A stretch of 64,000 bases of DNA, taken from Flavobacterium salmonis. Its GTDB lineage: Bacteria > Bacteroidota > Bacteroidia > Flavobacteriales > Flavobacteriaceae. The number at the start of each line of letters is the position of its first letter. Position 1 is the first letter of the stretch. This document shows positions 44,728 to 52,875 of the stretch, piece after piece. The stretch is from NCBI RefSeq assembly GCF_903819435.1, contig NZ_CAIJDP010000071.1, positions 186,001-250,000 on the forward strand. Reading direction: 5' to 3'. The position numbers and the translations under genes are program-made. The notes under the pieces were generated by a model. It saw only the letters and a program-made list of their open reading frames with translations, made no database searches and was not told the DNA's origin.

Positions 44728-46116
44728 ATGAAATACGACGTTATTGTTTTAGGAAGTGGTCCCGGCGGATATGTTACAGCTATCAGAGCCTCACAATTAG
44801 GCTTTAAAGTAGCTGTAGTTGAAAAAGAAAACTTAGGTGGTGTATGCTTAAACTGGGGATGTATCCCAACAAAAGCATTATTAAAATCGGCTCAGGTTTT
44901 TGATTATCTTAAACATGCTTCTGATTACGGATTAACAGTTTCTGAGTTTGATAAAGATTTCTCTGCTGTAGTACAACGCAGCCGTGGTGTTGCTGAAGGA
45001 ATGAGCAAAGGGGTTACTTTCCTGATGAAAAAAAACAAAATCGACGTTATTGAAGGTTTCGGAAAACTTAAACCGGGAAAAAAACTGGACGTTACGGATA
45101 AAGAGAATAAAGTTACAGAATACAGCGCTGACCATATCATCATTGCTACAGGAGCCCGCTCTCGTGAGTTGCCAAACTTACCTCAGGATGGTGTAAAAGT
45201 AATTGGTTACCGTCAGGCGATGACATTGCCAACACAGCCAAAATCTATGATTATTGTAGGTTCTGGAGCAATTGGAGTTGAGTTTGCACACTTTTACAAC
45301 TCAATGGGAACTGATGTTACAATTGTAGAATTTATGCCAAACGTTGTACCGGTAGAAGACGAAGATATCTCAAAACAATTTGAAAAATCTTTGAAAAAAG
45401 CAGGTATCAAAGTAATGACTAACTCATCTGTTGAAAAATTAGATACTTCAGGATCTGGTGTAAAAGCTACTGTAAAAACAGCAAAAGGAGAAGAAATTTT
45501 GGAAGCTGACATCGTACTTTCTGCGGTTGGAATCAAAACAAACATCGAAAATATCGGTTTAGAAGAAGTGGGTATTGCTGTAGACCGTGATAAAATCTTA
45601 GTAAACGCTTACAACGCAACCAACATTCCGGGTTACTATGCAATTGGAGATGTTACTCCGGGACAGGCTTTGGCTCACGTAGCTTCTGCAGAAGGAATCA
45701 ACTGTGTGGAGAAAATCAAAGGTTTACACGTAGACCCAATCGATTACGGAAACGTTCCGGGTTGTACGTATGCAACTCCAGAAATTGCTTCTGTAGGTTT
45801 AACAGAAAAACAGGCTAAAGAAAAAGGATACGAATTAAAAATTGGTAAATTCCCGTTCTCAGCTTCCGGGAAAGCAAAAGCTGCCGGAAATGCTGACGGT
45901 TTCGTAAAAGTAATCTTTGATGCTAAATACGGAGAATGGTTAGGATGCCACATGATTGGTGCAGGAGTTACAGACATGATTGCTGAAGCTGTTGTAGCCC
46001 GTAAACTGGAAACTACAGGTCATGAAATCCTTAAATCTATCCACCCTCACCCAACTATGAGCGAGGCTGTTATGGAAGCTGTTGCAGACGCTTATGGCGA
46101 AGTAATTCACTTGTAA
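44728..46116 (+). CDS. lpdA: Dihydrolipoyl dehydrogenase
   Basis: FAD-dependent E3 subunit that reoxidises dihydrolipoamide for the pyruvate, 2-oxoglutarate and branched-chain oxo-acid dehydrogenase complexes and the glycine cleavage system. It has 462 residues: the FAD motif VLGSGPGGYVTA, the redox disulfide GGVCLNWGCIPTKAL (Cys40/Cys45), the NAD motif IIVGSGAIGVEFAHFY, the FAD motif YAIGDVTPGQALAHVA and the C-terminal His-Glu pair in IHPHPTMSEAVMEAV. It stands alone, with no E1 or E2 gene nearby, as is common in Bacteroidota. A terminator follows. Confidence 0.95.
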   Translation: MKYDVIVLGSGPGGYVTAIRASQLGFKVAVVEKENLGGVCLNWGCIPTKALLKSAQVFDYLKHASDYGLTVSEFDKDFSAVVQRSRGVAEGMSKGVTFLMKKNKIDVIEGFGKLKPGKKLDVTDKENKVTEYSADHIIIATGARSRELPNLPQDGVKVIGYRQAMTLPTQPKSMIIVGSGAIGVEFAHFYNSMGTDVTIVEFMPNVVPVEDEDISKQFEKSLKKAGIKVMTNSSVEKLDTSGSGVKATVKTAKGEEILEADIVLSAVGIKTNIENIGLEEVGIAVDRDKILVNAYNATNIPGYYAIGDVTPGQALAHVASAEGINCVEKIKGLHVDPIDYGNVPGCTYATPEIASVGLTEKQAKEKGYELKIGKFPFSASGKAKAAGNADGFVKVIFDAKYGEWLGCHMIGAGVTDMIAEAVVARKLETTGHEILKSIHPHPTMSEAVMEAVADAYGEVIHL

Positions 46117-46150
46117 TACATACTTAAGCTATATATAATTTTCAATTTCA

Positions 46151-46182
46151 AATCCGATTTGTACAAACAGATCGGATTTTTT
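46151..46182 (+). terminator. lpdA: Intrinsic terminator of lpdA
   Basis: AATCCGAT (46151-46158) pairs with ATCGGATT (46171-46178), followed by T. The same AATCCG...CGGATT stem starts the terminator-repeat units at 52646 and 60411. Confidence 0.85.
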
Positions 46183-46293
46183 TATGGGCATGACCCGCAG
46201 AAAAAGCGGGTCGGGCTATTCGCTAAATCTTTTGTTCCGTTTCTCTTCACAAAAGGATATCGCTGCTATCCCTCATGCGGGCATCGGGTTTCA
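46183..46293 (+). repeat. Dispersed repeat of about 110 bp, copy 1
   Basis: The segment begins ATGGGCATGACCCGCAG, contains AAAAAGCGGGTCGGGCTATT, CGCTAAATCTTTTGTTCCG, TTTCTCTTCACAAAAGGATA and CGCTGCTATCCCTCATG, and ends GGGTTTCATAAT. A near-identical copy lies at 60446-60556 and a partial one at 52680-52760, each directly after an AATCCG-type terminator. GACCCGC and GCGGGTC form a hairpin at the left end. No gene is encoded. Copies 1 and 2 precede the two cassette-like stretches. Confidence 0.8.
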
Positions 46294-46409
46294 TAATTTA
46301 ATTTGAGGATGGAGAGAATAAAGTCCTTTTAAGAAATTTCTAAACATTATTTATATATTTGAAAGAATTATAAGAATAATACTTATCACTACTAGCTAAG
46401 TCGGCTGCT

Positions 46410-46454
46410 GCCTAATAGTAATTTTGAAACTATTATAAATGAGTTATAGGCAAT
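46410..46454 (+). other. Attachment-like core with hairpin at the head of the cassette-like stretch
   Basis: GCCTA (46410-46414) pairs with TAGGC (46447-46451), and TAATAGT (46413-46419) with ACTATTA (46429-46435). The right end, GTTATAGGCAAT (46443-46454), resembles the core that ends the 145-bp repeat at 62907 (GTTGTAGGCAAT). It lies 27 bp before the first small gene of the stretch and may be an attachment site or the remnant of a repeat. Confidence 0.5.
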
Positions 46455-46480
46455 TTTAACAACACTAGAAAACAATAGAC

Positions 46481-46969
46481 ATGGGAATATTTGACATTTT
46501 TAAAAGTAAAAATCAAAATGAAAACGAAGCTAAATTTAAAAACATTGGTATTGATAACGTATATCTAATTGATATACCTGAAGATTGGACACAGTATAAA
46601 AGCGATCGTTTTAGGGCTATAAACAAAACTAAAAGTATCAATTTCTCTATAACAAATTATGGAAAATCATTAGACCCAAAAAATCCTTTTACCCTTGACA
46701 AGTTGAAAGCTGAAACCTTTGAACTTTTTCAAAAATTTGTAACTGAAGGTGGTTATGAACCGATTGACGACAGAGAAGCTAATAATAATTATGTTTATCA
46801 GGCATTCAAAGTTGATAACGAAACTCAATACTATTATTATACGAGCAGAGAAAGAATGGGACAATTAATTCGTATCGTTTTTATCTTAAAACAGAATGGT
46901 ATTTACAAAGCTTCAACTAAAAACCTACTACTTGCAATTGGTGACAGTATAAAGACTAAAGTAGCATAA
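46481..46969 (+). CDS. Uncharacterised protein, first cassette-like gene
   Basis: A 162-residue cytoplasmic protein, probably alpha/beta, starting MGIFDIFKSKNQNENEAKF. The centre (LIDIPEDWTQYKSDRFRAIN) and a Tyr-rich strand (DNETQYYYYTSRERMG) resemble small beta-sheet proteins related to secreted or immunity families, but I do not recognise a named domain. It is the first of four single genes on the + strand, each separated from the next by a related 130-145-bp palindromic repeat. No promoter of its own is obvious; TATATTTG at 46354-46361 is a possible -7 element for the whole stretch. Confidence 0.7.
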   Translation: MGIFDIFKSKNQNENEAKFKNIGIDNVYLIDIPEDWTQYKSDRFRAINKTKSINFSITNYGKSLDPKNPFTLDKLKAETFELFQKFVTEGGYEPIDDREANNNYVYQAFKVDNETQYYYYTSRERMGQLIRIVFILKQNGIYKASTKNLLLAIGDSIKTKVA

Positions 46970-46971
46970 AA

Positions 46972-47112
46972 AACTATCTATAACAGTTTCAACTGATTTG
47001 GACAATTGGCTTAATGGAAAAATGGTTTTGAATTTGGGATTATTTGGCAAATCCGAAGAATGGGCTTAATTTAGTTTCAAACCCGCTACAGTAACAGAAA
47101 GTTACTAGCAAG
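46972..47112 (+). repeat. attC-like palindromic repeat A
   Basis: Begins three bases after the stop of the first cassette-like gene. It reads TATAACAGTTTCAACTGATT, ATTGGCTTAATGGAAAAATG, ATTTGGCAAATCCGAAGAAT, GGGCTTAATTTAGTTTCAAA, then CCCGCTACAGTAAC and a core GTTACTAGCAAG (47101). Left TATAAC faces right GTTA, and the gene-sized spacing and order match repeats B, C and D. The next gene starts 18 bp after the end. Confidence 0.75.
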
Positions 47113-47129
47113 CTTAAACAGAACTAAAA

Positions 47130-47855
47130 ATGAACAAACTTCAAAAAATAGCTCGTAGAATAATTAAGATATCATTTGACTTTTCAGTTTCTATAATTGA
47201 GCACTTTAATGATATGGAATTATACAATCAGAAAGTGTCCGAATTAAGAGGTTTGGAAAATGGAATGCTGGGTAAGGAAATAGCCGACTGCCTGGATGAT
47301 CATAAATTGACTTTAGTTCCTAATTATGAAAGTCATGATTTGAAACACGTTTTGCTGGATTATAAAATGACCGAAGAAGATGAAATTAGAATGCAGGCGT
47401 TTATGCTCGGAAATGGGAACTACACAATTCCTTGTTTTGCAATCTTGGGTTTTGGAACAATACTACTACCCGATATGTGGTCAACCTTTTACCAAGATTA
47501 TAAAAAAGGCAGAAAATCAATTCCAATCTCAAGTTGGAAAATAGAAGATTACTCAAAATCAAATATTAATGAATTGCGTTTGAAATTAAATAAATCAAAA
47601 ATAGAAAAACAGCCAGTTATATGTCTAAAATCAGTAGCTAAACTTGGCGCTTTCGCATCAATAATCACCGGAATTTTTGGAATGCTTTTTTGTATTCCAT
47701 TTTTATTCTCATCAAACTTGGCTGACTTAGTTGGCGCAGGATTTCCTTTTGTCGGTGGAGCAATTTTAATGGTTGGAGGGCTTTTTACATTGTCAAATTT
47801 ATCACGTACAGAGAAAAACCAACTGGTAACAGCTACGACGGATTTTGGCAATTAG
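47130..47855 (+). CDS. Coq4-like protein with two C-terminal membrane helices, second cassette-like gene
   Basis: A 241-residue protein. The segment LVPNYESHDLKHVLLDYKM followed by MQAFMLGNGNYTIP has the HDxxH pattern and layout of Coq4-type proteins, which bind a metal and lipids. This link is tentative. The C-terminus has two hydrophobic helices (ASIITGIFGMLFCIPFLF and LVGAGFPFVGGAILMVGG). The last codons and the TAG stop lie inside repeat B, as often happens with stop codons inside attC sites of integron cassettes. Function is unknown. Confidence 0.7.
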   Translation: MNKLQKIARRIIKISFDFSVSIIEHFNDMELYNQKVSELRGLENGMLGKEIADCLDDHKLTLVPNYESHDLKHVLLDYKMTEEDEIRMQAFMLGNGNYTIPCFAILGFGTILLPDMWSTFYQDYKKGRKSIPISSWKIEDYSKSNINELRLKLNKSKIEKQPVICLKSVAKLGAFASIITGIFGMLFCIPFLFSSNLADLVGAGFPFVGGAILMVGGLFTLSNLSRTEKNQLVTATTDFGN

Positions 47856-47959
47856 CTTGATGGAAAGATGGTTTTGTATTTGAGATGATTTAGCAAATCC
47901 GAAAAATGAAACTTAATTTAGTACAAAACCCGCTGTAGTATCAAAACGTTGGCAGTAAG
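47819..47959 (+). repeat. attC-like palindromic repeat B
   Basis: Starts CCAACTGGTAACAGCTACGA and ends with core GTTGGCAGTAAG (47948-47959), so that CCAAC (47819-47823) faces GTTGG (47948-47952). The interior follows the family pattern: TTGGCAATTAGCTTGATGG, TTAGCAAATCCGAAAAATG, ACTTAATTTAGTACAAAACC, CGCTGTAG. The stop codon of the preceding gene is at 47853-47855, inside it. Confidence 0.78.
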
Positions 47960-48000
47960 TTTAGACAAATTACACCTTAAAAAAGTAAAATATTAATAAA

Positions 48001-48492
48001 ATGACAGAATATACGTTACCTCATTTCGGAAATTTATCAACAGGAAATTTAGAAGAGTATTACGATGTTGACATTGAATTCAATGGAGACGAAATTCAGA
48101 TAGACCTAAATTTTGAAGACAAAACCATTGATACGTCAACAATGGATAAAGTAAAAAAATTTATTGGTAATATTGATAAATTTGACAAGCTAAACAAAAC
48201 ATATATTCATAATGACGAAGATGGTGACACGGTAAAGTTTTACTTAGAACATCATCTTGAAGAAATTAGCAAAGACGAAATTTCAACACTCATAAACTTT
48301 GACGATATATTAACAGAGCCTGAACAGCAGCTTTTGGCAAAATTGAAATTAGTAAGAGTTGGGCTTTATCCTCACGATGAAGATAATTTTGCAATATTTG
48401 ATTACACTATTGGACGTGAATTGACCGACTATTTAGTCGTAATAAAGACTGACGAAAACGGACAATTGGACTATATGACAATGGAGAGTTGA
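48001..48492 (+). CDS. DUF2004-like protein, third cassette-like gene
   Basis: A 163-residue acidic protein. The end, FAIFDYTIGRELTDYLVVIK then DENGQLDYMTMES, closely fits the DUF2004 family, whose members often sit among polymorphic-toxin immunity genes. The N-terminus reads MTEYTLPHFGNLSTGNLEEY. No toxin gene is visible beside it. It lies between repeats B and C with only 41 bp before its start, as a single-gene cassette would. Confidence 0.75.
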   Translation: MTEYTLPHFGNLSTGNLEEYYDVDIEFNGDEIQIDLNFEDKTIDTSTMDKVKKFIGNIDKFDKLNKTYIHNDEDGDTVKFYLEHHLEEISKDEISTLINFDDILTEPEQQLLAKLKLVRVGLYPHDEDNFAIFDYTIGRELTDYLVVIKTDENGQLDYMTMES

Positions 48493-48503
48493 GAAAAACC
48501 TAC

Positions 48504-48635
48504 GCTAACAGTTACAACGAATTTGGGCAATTGGCTTAAGAGAAAATTGGTTTTTGTATTTGGGATGATTTGGCAAATCCGAAGAACGATCTTAATTTAG
48601 TCCCAAAACCGTTACATTACCAACCTTAGATAATA
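48504..48635 (+). repeat. attC-like palindromic repeat C (degenerate right core)
   Basis: Starts GCTAACAGTTACAACGAATT, continues GGGCAATTGGCTTAAGAG, TTTGGCAAATCCGAAGAACG and ATCTTAATTTAGTCCCAAAA, and ends CCGTTACATTACC, ACCTTAGATAAT. Left CTAAC would pair with GTTAG, but the right core reads CTTAG, a single-base change from the expected core. It lies 11 bp after the third gene and 11 bp before the fourth. Confidence 0.72.
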
Positions 48636-48645
48636 TTTCTAAAAA

Positions 48646-49284
48646 ATGCATAAATACATCTTCATCTTATTATTCATTTCAAATATAGCTTTTGGGCAAA
48701 GTTCAAAAGACCTAACAGAATCTTATATCAAAAAATTCCAAAAGGAATTAAAAAAGAAAAACATAGAGGATTTTTTTGTAGTCAAGCATATTCAATATGG
48801 TACAATTAAGATAACTAATATTAACGACAAAGATTACTGCAAAAAAGCGGAACATCATTACCGAATATATGCTTTTTGGAAAGAAAGCAATGATTATTGG
48901 TTAAAAGTTTTTGATAATTGTGGAGGATTTCTTCCTATTAAACTGAAAGATAAAAAAGCAATAGATTTTTATATTGAGAATTTTGAGAAGATAAAGCTTG
49001 ATGAAGTTGAAAGATATAAGCTCAAGACAGATTCAATAGCAAACGGGAAAAAATATTCTTTTATCTCAATGCAAAGTCATTCACCGTTGAGATATTTTTG
49101 GTTTTACAAAGGTTCAATAGAATTTAAGAAGTACTTTGATGAATACAATTTAACGTCAGATGAAAAATCTCCGAATATAAATTACGAAACAAACAATAAT
49201 CTTGAACTCGTAAAACTAAATAGAATTTGTGATGAAATAATTGTAGAATATCTCAAAACTGAAAACTTAATCAGAGAAAAATAA
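48646..49284 (+). CDS. Exported uncharacterised protein, fourth cassette-like gene
   Basis: A 212-residue protein with a signal peptide (MHKYIFILLFISNIAFGQ), a Lys-rich region and many aromatic residues (HHYRIYAFWKESNDYWLKVF, GSIEFKKYFDEYN). I do not recognise the family. It follows repeat C and no further copy of the repeat lies after it, so it is the last member of this stretch. A weak AATCCG/CGGATT stem at 49344-49370 may terminate the transcript. Confidence 0.65.
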   Translation: MHKYIFILLFISNIAFGQSSKDLTESYIKKFQKELKKKNIEDFFVVKHIQYGTIKITNINDKDYCKKAEHHYRIYAFWKESNDYWLKVFDNCGGFLPIKLKDKKAIDFYIENFEKIKLDEVERYKLKTDSIANGKKYSFISMQSHSPLRYFWFYKGSIEFKKYFDEYNLTSDEKSPNINYETNNNLELVKLNRICDEIIVEYLKTENLIREK

Positions 49285-49492
49285 AACTCAATCATACTGA
49301 TATTAAACCAGTTGACGACAGACTACTTTTATCAAGTAAAATTAATCCGATGTGCAAAACTAACCGGATTTTTTATGCCTTTATTTTACTGGCAGTAATC
49401 CTGTTTATTGACAAAAAATCATTAAAAATTTCATAGAAAAAGCTTTTGTGATGTATTAAAATTCTTATTTTTATTCCTGCAAAAAATATCGT

Positions 49493-50446
49493 ATGAAATT
49501 ACCTTTTATAGAAATAATTGAAGCCACAACAAGCAACCCAAATTTGTTAATGTGGAAATTCCATGATGAAGACAAAGAAATAAAAAACGGAGCAAAACTA
49601 ACGGTTCGCGAAAGCCAGCAGGTAATGCTGTTAAACGAAGGACAGCTTGCGGATGTATTTTTACCCGGACTTCACACCCTTTCAACAGAAAACATCCCTA
49701 TCCTGAGTACCCTCAAAGGATGGAAATACGGATTTGAAAGTCCATTTAAAGTGGATGTTTACTTTTTTAATACACACCAGTTTATCAACAACAAATGGGG
49801 AACTCCGGCTCCTATCCTGCTCCATGATCCGCAATTTGGACAAATCAGGGTTAGGGCTTTTGGAAGCTTTGATATCAGGATAATTGATGTTGCCAAATTC
49901 TTCCGTCAATATGCCGGTACTTATGAACAGCTTACTATTTTTGAACTCCAAAACCAATTAAGGGATTTTGTAGCTCCAAAGTTTGGAGAAGTTCTGGCAA
50001 ATGAAAACATCACCATTACAGATGTTGCCGGAAATATTACACAATTAGGTCAAAAAATAGAACCTTATCTAAAACCTTATTTTCTTCAATTAGGAATTGA
50101 ATTGGCACAGTTTGTCATTACCAGTGTAACCTTACCAGAAGAAGTTACGGCTCACTACGATAAAATAACGAACATGAATATGGTAACCGATATGGATAAA
50201 TTTACCAAATTCAATACCGCAACGGCAATTGGTGAAAAAGGAACCGCAATGCACGATGCAACCCAAAATGCCTTAAGTATGGGCATTCTTTTAAACCAGC
50301 TGCAACAAAACAAAGAAACTCCAAAAGAAGAACCAAAGGACGATTTGACTTCAAAACTTCAAAAACTGAAATCATTGTTTGATGCCGGTTTAATCGAAGA
50401 AGATGAATTTAAAACCAAGAAAACGGAATTATTAAGCCAATTATAA
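49493..50446 (+). CDS. SPFH-domain protein with C-terminal SHOCT motif (YdjI-like)
   Basis: A 317-residue protein without a signal or membrane helix. The N-terminal two-thirds is the SPFH-type domain often called virion-core-like in annotations (RESQQVMLLNEGQLADVFLP, RAFGSFDIRIIDVAKFF). The C-terminus, SKLQKLKSLFDAGLIEEDEF with the following TKKTELL, is a SHOCT motif, a short oligomerisation or targeting module. Relatives such as B. subtilis YdjI take part in membrane or envelope stress. Its TAA overlaps the ATG of the next gene by one base, so the two are translationally coupled in a four-gene cluster. Confidence 0.85.
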   Translation: MKLPFIEIIEATTSNPNLLMWKFHDEDKEIKNGAKLTVRESQQVMLLNEGQLADVFLPGLHTLSTENIPILSTLKGWKYGFESPFKVDVYFFNTHQFINNKWGTPAPILLHDPQFGQIRVRAFGSFDIRIIDVAKFFRQYAGTYEQLTIFELQNQLRDFVAPKFGEVLANENITITDVAGNITQLGQKIEPYLKPYFLQLGIELAQFVITSVTLPEEVTAHYDKITNMNMVTDMDKFTKFNTATAIGEKGTAMHDATQNALSMGILLNQLQQNKETPKEEPKDDLTSKLQKLKSLFDAGLIEEDEFKTKKTELLSQL

Positions 50447-50688
50447 TGGAAGAGAAAAAAGTAATGTCCTTTCTGGATAAACTAAAAGAAAAGGCGCAAA
50501 AACAATCCAATTATGGAGGCGAAACTGAAATTACCGATGCCCAAATGAACCTCAGAGACTGCCCAAATTGCGGAGCCGGAAGAGCCAAACATGACGGGCT
50601 GACAAATTGCGCCTATTGCGGATATGAATTCATACAAGTCAAACTTACAGACGGATTTTATATTAAAAAAGAAGATAATTCAATTTAA
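50446..50688 (+). CDS. Small zinc-ribbon protein
   Basis: An 80-residue protein with two Cys pairs, Cys39/Cys42 (RDCPNCGAG) and Cys55/Cys58 (TNCAYCGYEF), that should bind one zinc. The N-terminus is a charged helix (SFLDKLKEKAQKQ). It overlaps the SPFH gene by one base and lies 12 bp before the coiled-coil gene, so it is part of the same operon. No catalytic residues are seen and it may be an adaptor. Family not recognised beyond the zinc ribbon. Confidence 0.75.
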   Translation: MEEKKVMSFLDKLKEKAQKQSNYGGETEITDAQMNLRDCPNCGAGRAKHDGLTNCAYCGYEFIQVKLTDGFYIKKEDNSI

Positions 50689-50700
50689 AAAACAAGTAAC

Positions 50701-51627
50701 GTGTTCGGACTATTTAATAAAGAAAAAGAAGAAGAAACCACTCCTGAATGGTCTGCAGAACTTCAGGAATCACAGCAAAGATGGTTTGCCTTTTTAGAAA
50801 AACTGGAGGTCAAAATGGAAGAGCTGACAACTGCTGCTATCACGGAATTGAAACAGCTTTTAGAAGAAGATGAAGACCTTTATAAAAGAACTTTTCGCAG
50901 AGTATATGCAGGAGTTAGAGGCCAATTAAACAACATCAGAGAAAAAGCCAGAGATACTTACGAAGAAAAAATAAACCGTATTTATTACGATCTCAATTCT
51001 CAGGTTTCTGTCTTAAGCAAACATCATGATTTACTTTCTGATTTTAGAACAGCCTGCTCCGACCGACATAATGAATTTGAAAGAAAATTTGAACACTGGA
51101 GTGATCAAATCGAAAAAACTCAGGAACGTGACCTCGAAATTGAGTACCAAAAAATTCTCAATGAATTTGAAACCATTAAGGATAAATTCAGCTGCAAACA
51201 ATGTGGAGGAAATATCACTATTGATAAGATTTTTTTAATAGAAACTTATATATCATGCCCTTATTGTCAATCGCAAAACACTTTTGCTCCCAGCACTCAG
51301 GCCAGAATGTTACAAAATATTGCACGGGGTCTTGCAGAACAAAGAACAGTTCATTTGTATGAAGCTTTTGAAACTGAAAACAACAAAGAACGCGAATTGT
51401 ATCACCAGCGTCATGAATTAAGCCTGAGTAAGATCCATGAAACAGACAGTAGAGTTCTAAATGAGATCAATAACAAAATGGATCAGCTGGAAATCGACAG
51501 GCAAAATATAATCCAAAATGCCCCAAAATTATATCAGGTTTATTTAAGAGCCATGTATGACGAGTGGAATAAAATTACACCCGATTTAAAAGAGCACAAC
51601 GAAAGAATGTATCAGAATCACTCATAG
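50701..51627 (+). CDS. Coiled-coil protein with central zinc ribbon
   Basis: A 308-residue protein starting with GTG at 50701 (MFGLFNKEKEEETTPEWSAE); no ATG in the region gives the same conserved-looking N-terminus. Two long charged helices flank a zinc ribbon with Cys165/Cys168 (SCKQCGGN) and Cys186/Cys189 (SCPYCQSQ). It probably forms an extended dimer. It lies in the SPFH cluster, 12 bp after the small zinc-ribbon gene, and its start FGLFNKEKEE resembles the start of the next protein (FKKLFGSLTG), as if both carry the same kind of short N-terminal helix. Confidence 0.72.
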   Translation: MFGLFNKEKEEETTPEWSAELQESQQRWFAFLEKLEVKMEELTTAAITELKQLLEEDEDLYKRTFRRVYAGVRGQLNNIREKARDTYEEKINRIYYDLNSQVSVLSKHHDLLSDFRTACSDRHNEFERKFEHWSDQIEKTQERDLEIEYQKILNEFETIKDKFSCKQCGGNITIDKIFLIETYISCPYCQSQNTFAPSTQARMLQNIARGLAEQRTVHLYEAFETENNKERELYHQRHELSLSKIHETDSRVLNEINNKMDQLEIDRQNIIQNAPKLYQVYLRAMYDEWNKITPDLKEHNERMYQNHS

Positions 51628-51661
51628 TACCAATAAATTATTAACCCTTAAAAACAGAAAA

Positions 51662-52624
51662 ATGTTTAAAAAACTTTTTGGATCCCTAACGGGTGACAAC
51701 ACTCAGGAAAATCAAATTAATGCACAAACAGAAACTTCAAATGATAATTATGAAAATGAGTATGAAAACGAATATCAGGAAACAGAATACGATCCTGAAA
51801 CTTTGCACGGAACTCATTACGATGTTGAAGATTTTGACAATGAAGTAGAAACAAGAGCCGAAGCCTGGATTAAAGACGAACGTGATAGCGGCGAAAATTT
51901 ACGAGACAGTGATATTAAAAGCATTTATACCAATTACAGAAGAGAAGTCTACAAAGAATGGAATGACTGCGATTCTGACCAAATGATTCGGTTTGAAAAT
52001 GCTAATTCATTAAAATACAGCGGCATTCAGACTTCAGGATTTGTAAAAGTTGATGATAACAATCCGTTTCTTGAACCTGTACACGGTATTTCATTGAGAG
52101 ATTATACTGCGATGTGTTTAAAGATTAGCGCCGGAGTAGATTATAATGAAGTTTGCAGAGCAATGGGTATCGAGTCTGTAATCTGGGAAGAACTAAATAC
52201 GATCTGGCCACAGCGTATGGGCGAAGACACTTCATTTACTGTTACAACCTTATTTGGTCAGTATTATGCAGAAAATGTTACCGTTCCGCAATTAGAAAAT
52301 GTCAAGGCAGAAGTTTCAGAAGAAGGTCTGGCAAATCTTGAAAAAATCAAAACTGATCGTTATTTCTATGAAGAACTTGCCGGAGCAAGACAGGCTGCTT
52401 ACGAATACGGAATCGACGGAGCGCAATGGATTCTGGATAACTACGGAATCAATCTGGCCGATTTCCAGTCGGTTGCCATGCAGTGGATGACAGAACAGAA
52501 TCAAAACTGGAACTCAGAAGAGATAATGGAGTTTTCAAATTACCAGCAGGAAAAGCAAAAAGAATACGCCGCAAAATTCGCCGCAGAACAAGGCGGCAAT
52601 ATAGCGGACGACGTAGAATTCTAA
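51662..52624 (+). CDS. DUF6620-like acidic protein, last gene of the SPFH cluster
   Basis: A 320-residue acidic protein. A disordered, Asn/Glu/Tyr-rich segment (about 15-55, repeated ENEY units) is followed by helical domains with PVHGISLRDYTAMCLKIS and YGIDGAQWILDNYG. It resembles proteins annotated DUF6620, an assignment I make from memory with limited confidence. It is 34 bp downstream of the coiled-coil gene and ends at a terminator, so the cluster is SPFH, zinc ribbon, coiled coil and this gene. Function unknown. Confidence 0.68.
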   Translation: MFKKLFGSLTGDNTQENQINAQTETSNDNYENEYENEYQETEYDPETLHGTHYDVEDFDNEVETRAEAWIKDERDSGENLRDSDIKSIYTNYRREVYKEWNDCDSDQMIRFENANSLKYSGIQTSGFVKVDDNNPFLEPVHGISLRDYTAMCLKISAGVDYNEVCRAMGIESVIWEELNTIWPQRMGEDTSFTVTTLFGQYYAENVTVPQLENVKAEVSEEGLANLEKIKTDRYFYEELAGARQAAYEYGIDGAQWILDNYGINLADFQSVAMQWMTEQNQNWNSEEIMEFSNYQQEKQKEYAAKFAAEQGGNIADDVEF

Positions 52625-52645
52625 ACTATTTCCAGTACATCAATT

Positions 52646-52679
52646 AATCCGGTTTGTAATTGCAGATCGGATTTTTTTA
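52646..52679 (+). terminator. Intrinsic terminator of the SPFH cluster
   Basis: AATCCG (52646-52651) pairs with CGGATT (52668-52673), followed by TTTTTT. The stem is only 6 bp in its perfect part. A degenerate copy of the dispersed repeat follows. Confidence 0.65.
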
Positions 52680-52760
52680 TGGGCATTCGCAGCAGAAAAA
52701 GTAAGTCAGGTTATTCGCTAAATTTTTGTTCGGTTTGACGCCAGAATCGGCAAAGCCGAA
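52680..52760 (+). repeat. Dispersed repeat, copy 3 (partial and degenerate)
   Basis: ATGGGCATTCGCAGCAGAAA, AGTAAGTCAGGTTATTCGCT and AAATTTTTGTTCGGTTTGAC correspond to the left half of the repeat at 46183 and 60446, with several changes that remove the GCGGGTC palindrome. The right half is replaced by unrelated sequence. Confidence 0.6.
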
Positions 52761-52875
52761 GTTAGAAACTTAAAAGTACATTGTTTATAGATTTTTTTAA
52801 AATAGTGTAATTTTTTTTATCTACATGACAACTAATAAATTATTAGAATAATCAAATAACTTTAAACTTTGATTG

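Noticed and set aside
46183..46293. Dispersed repeat as an insertion sequence or non-coding RNA gene
   Set aside because: It has no transposase and no target duplication, and nothing shows that it is transcribed on its own.
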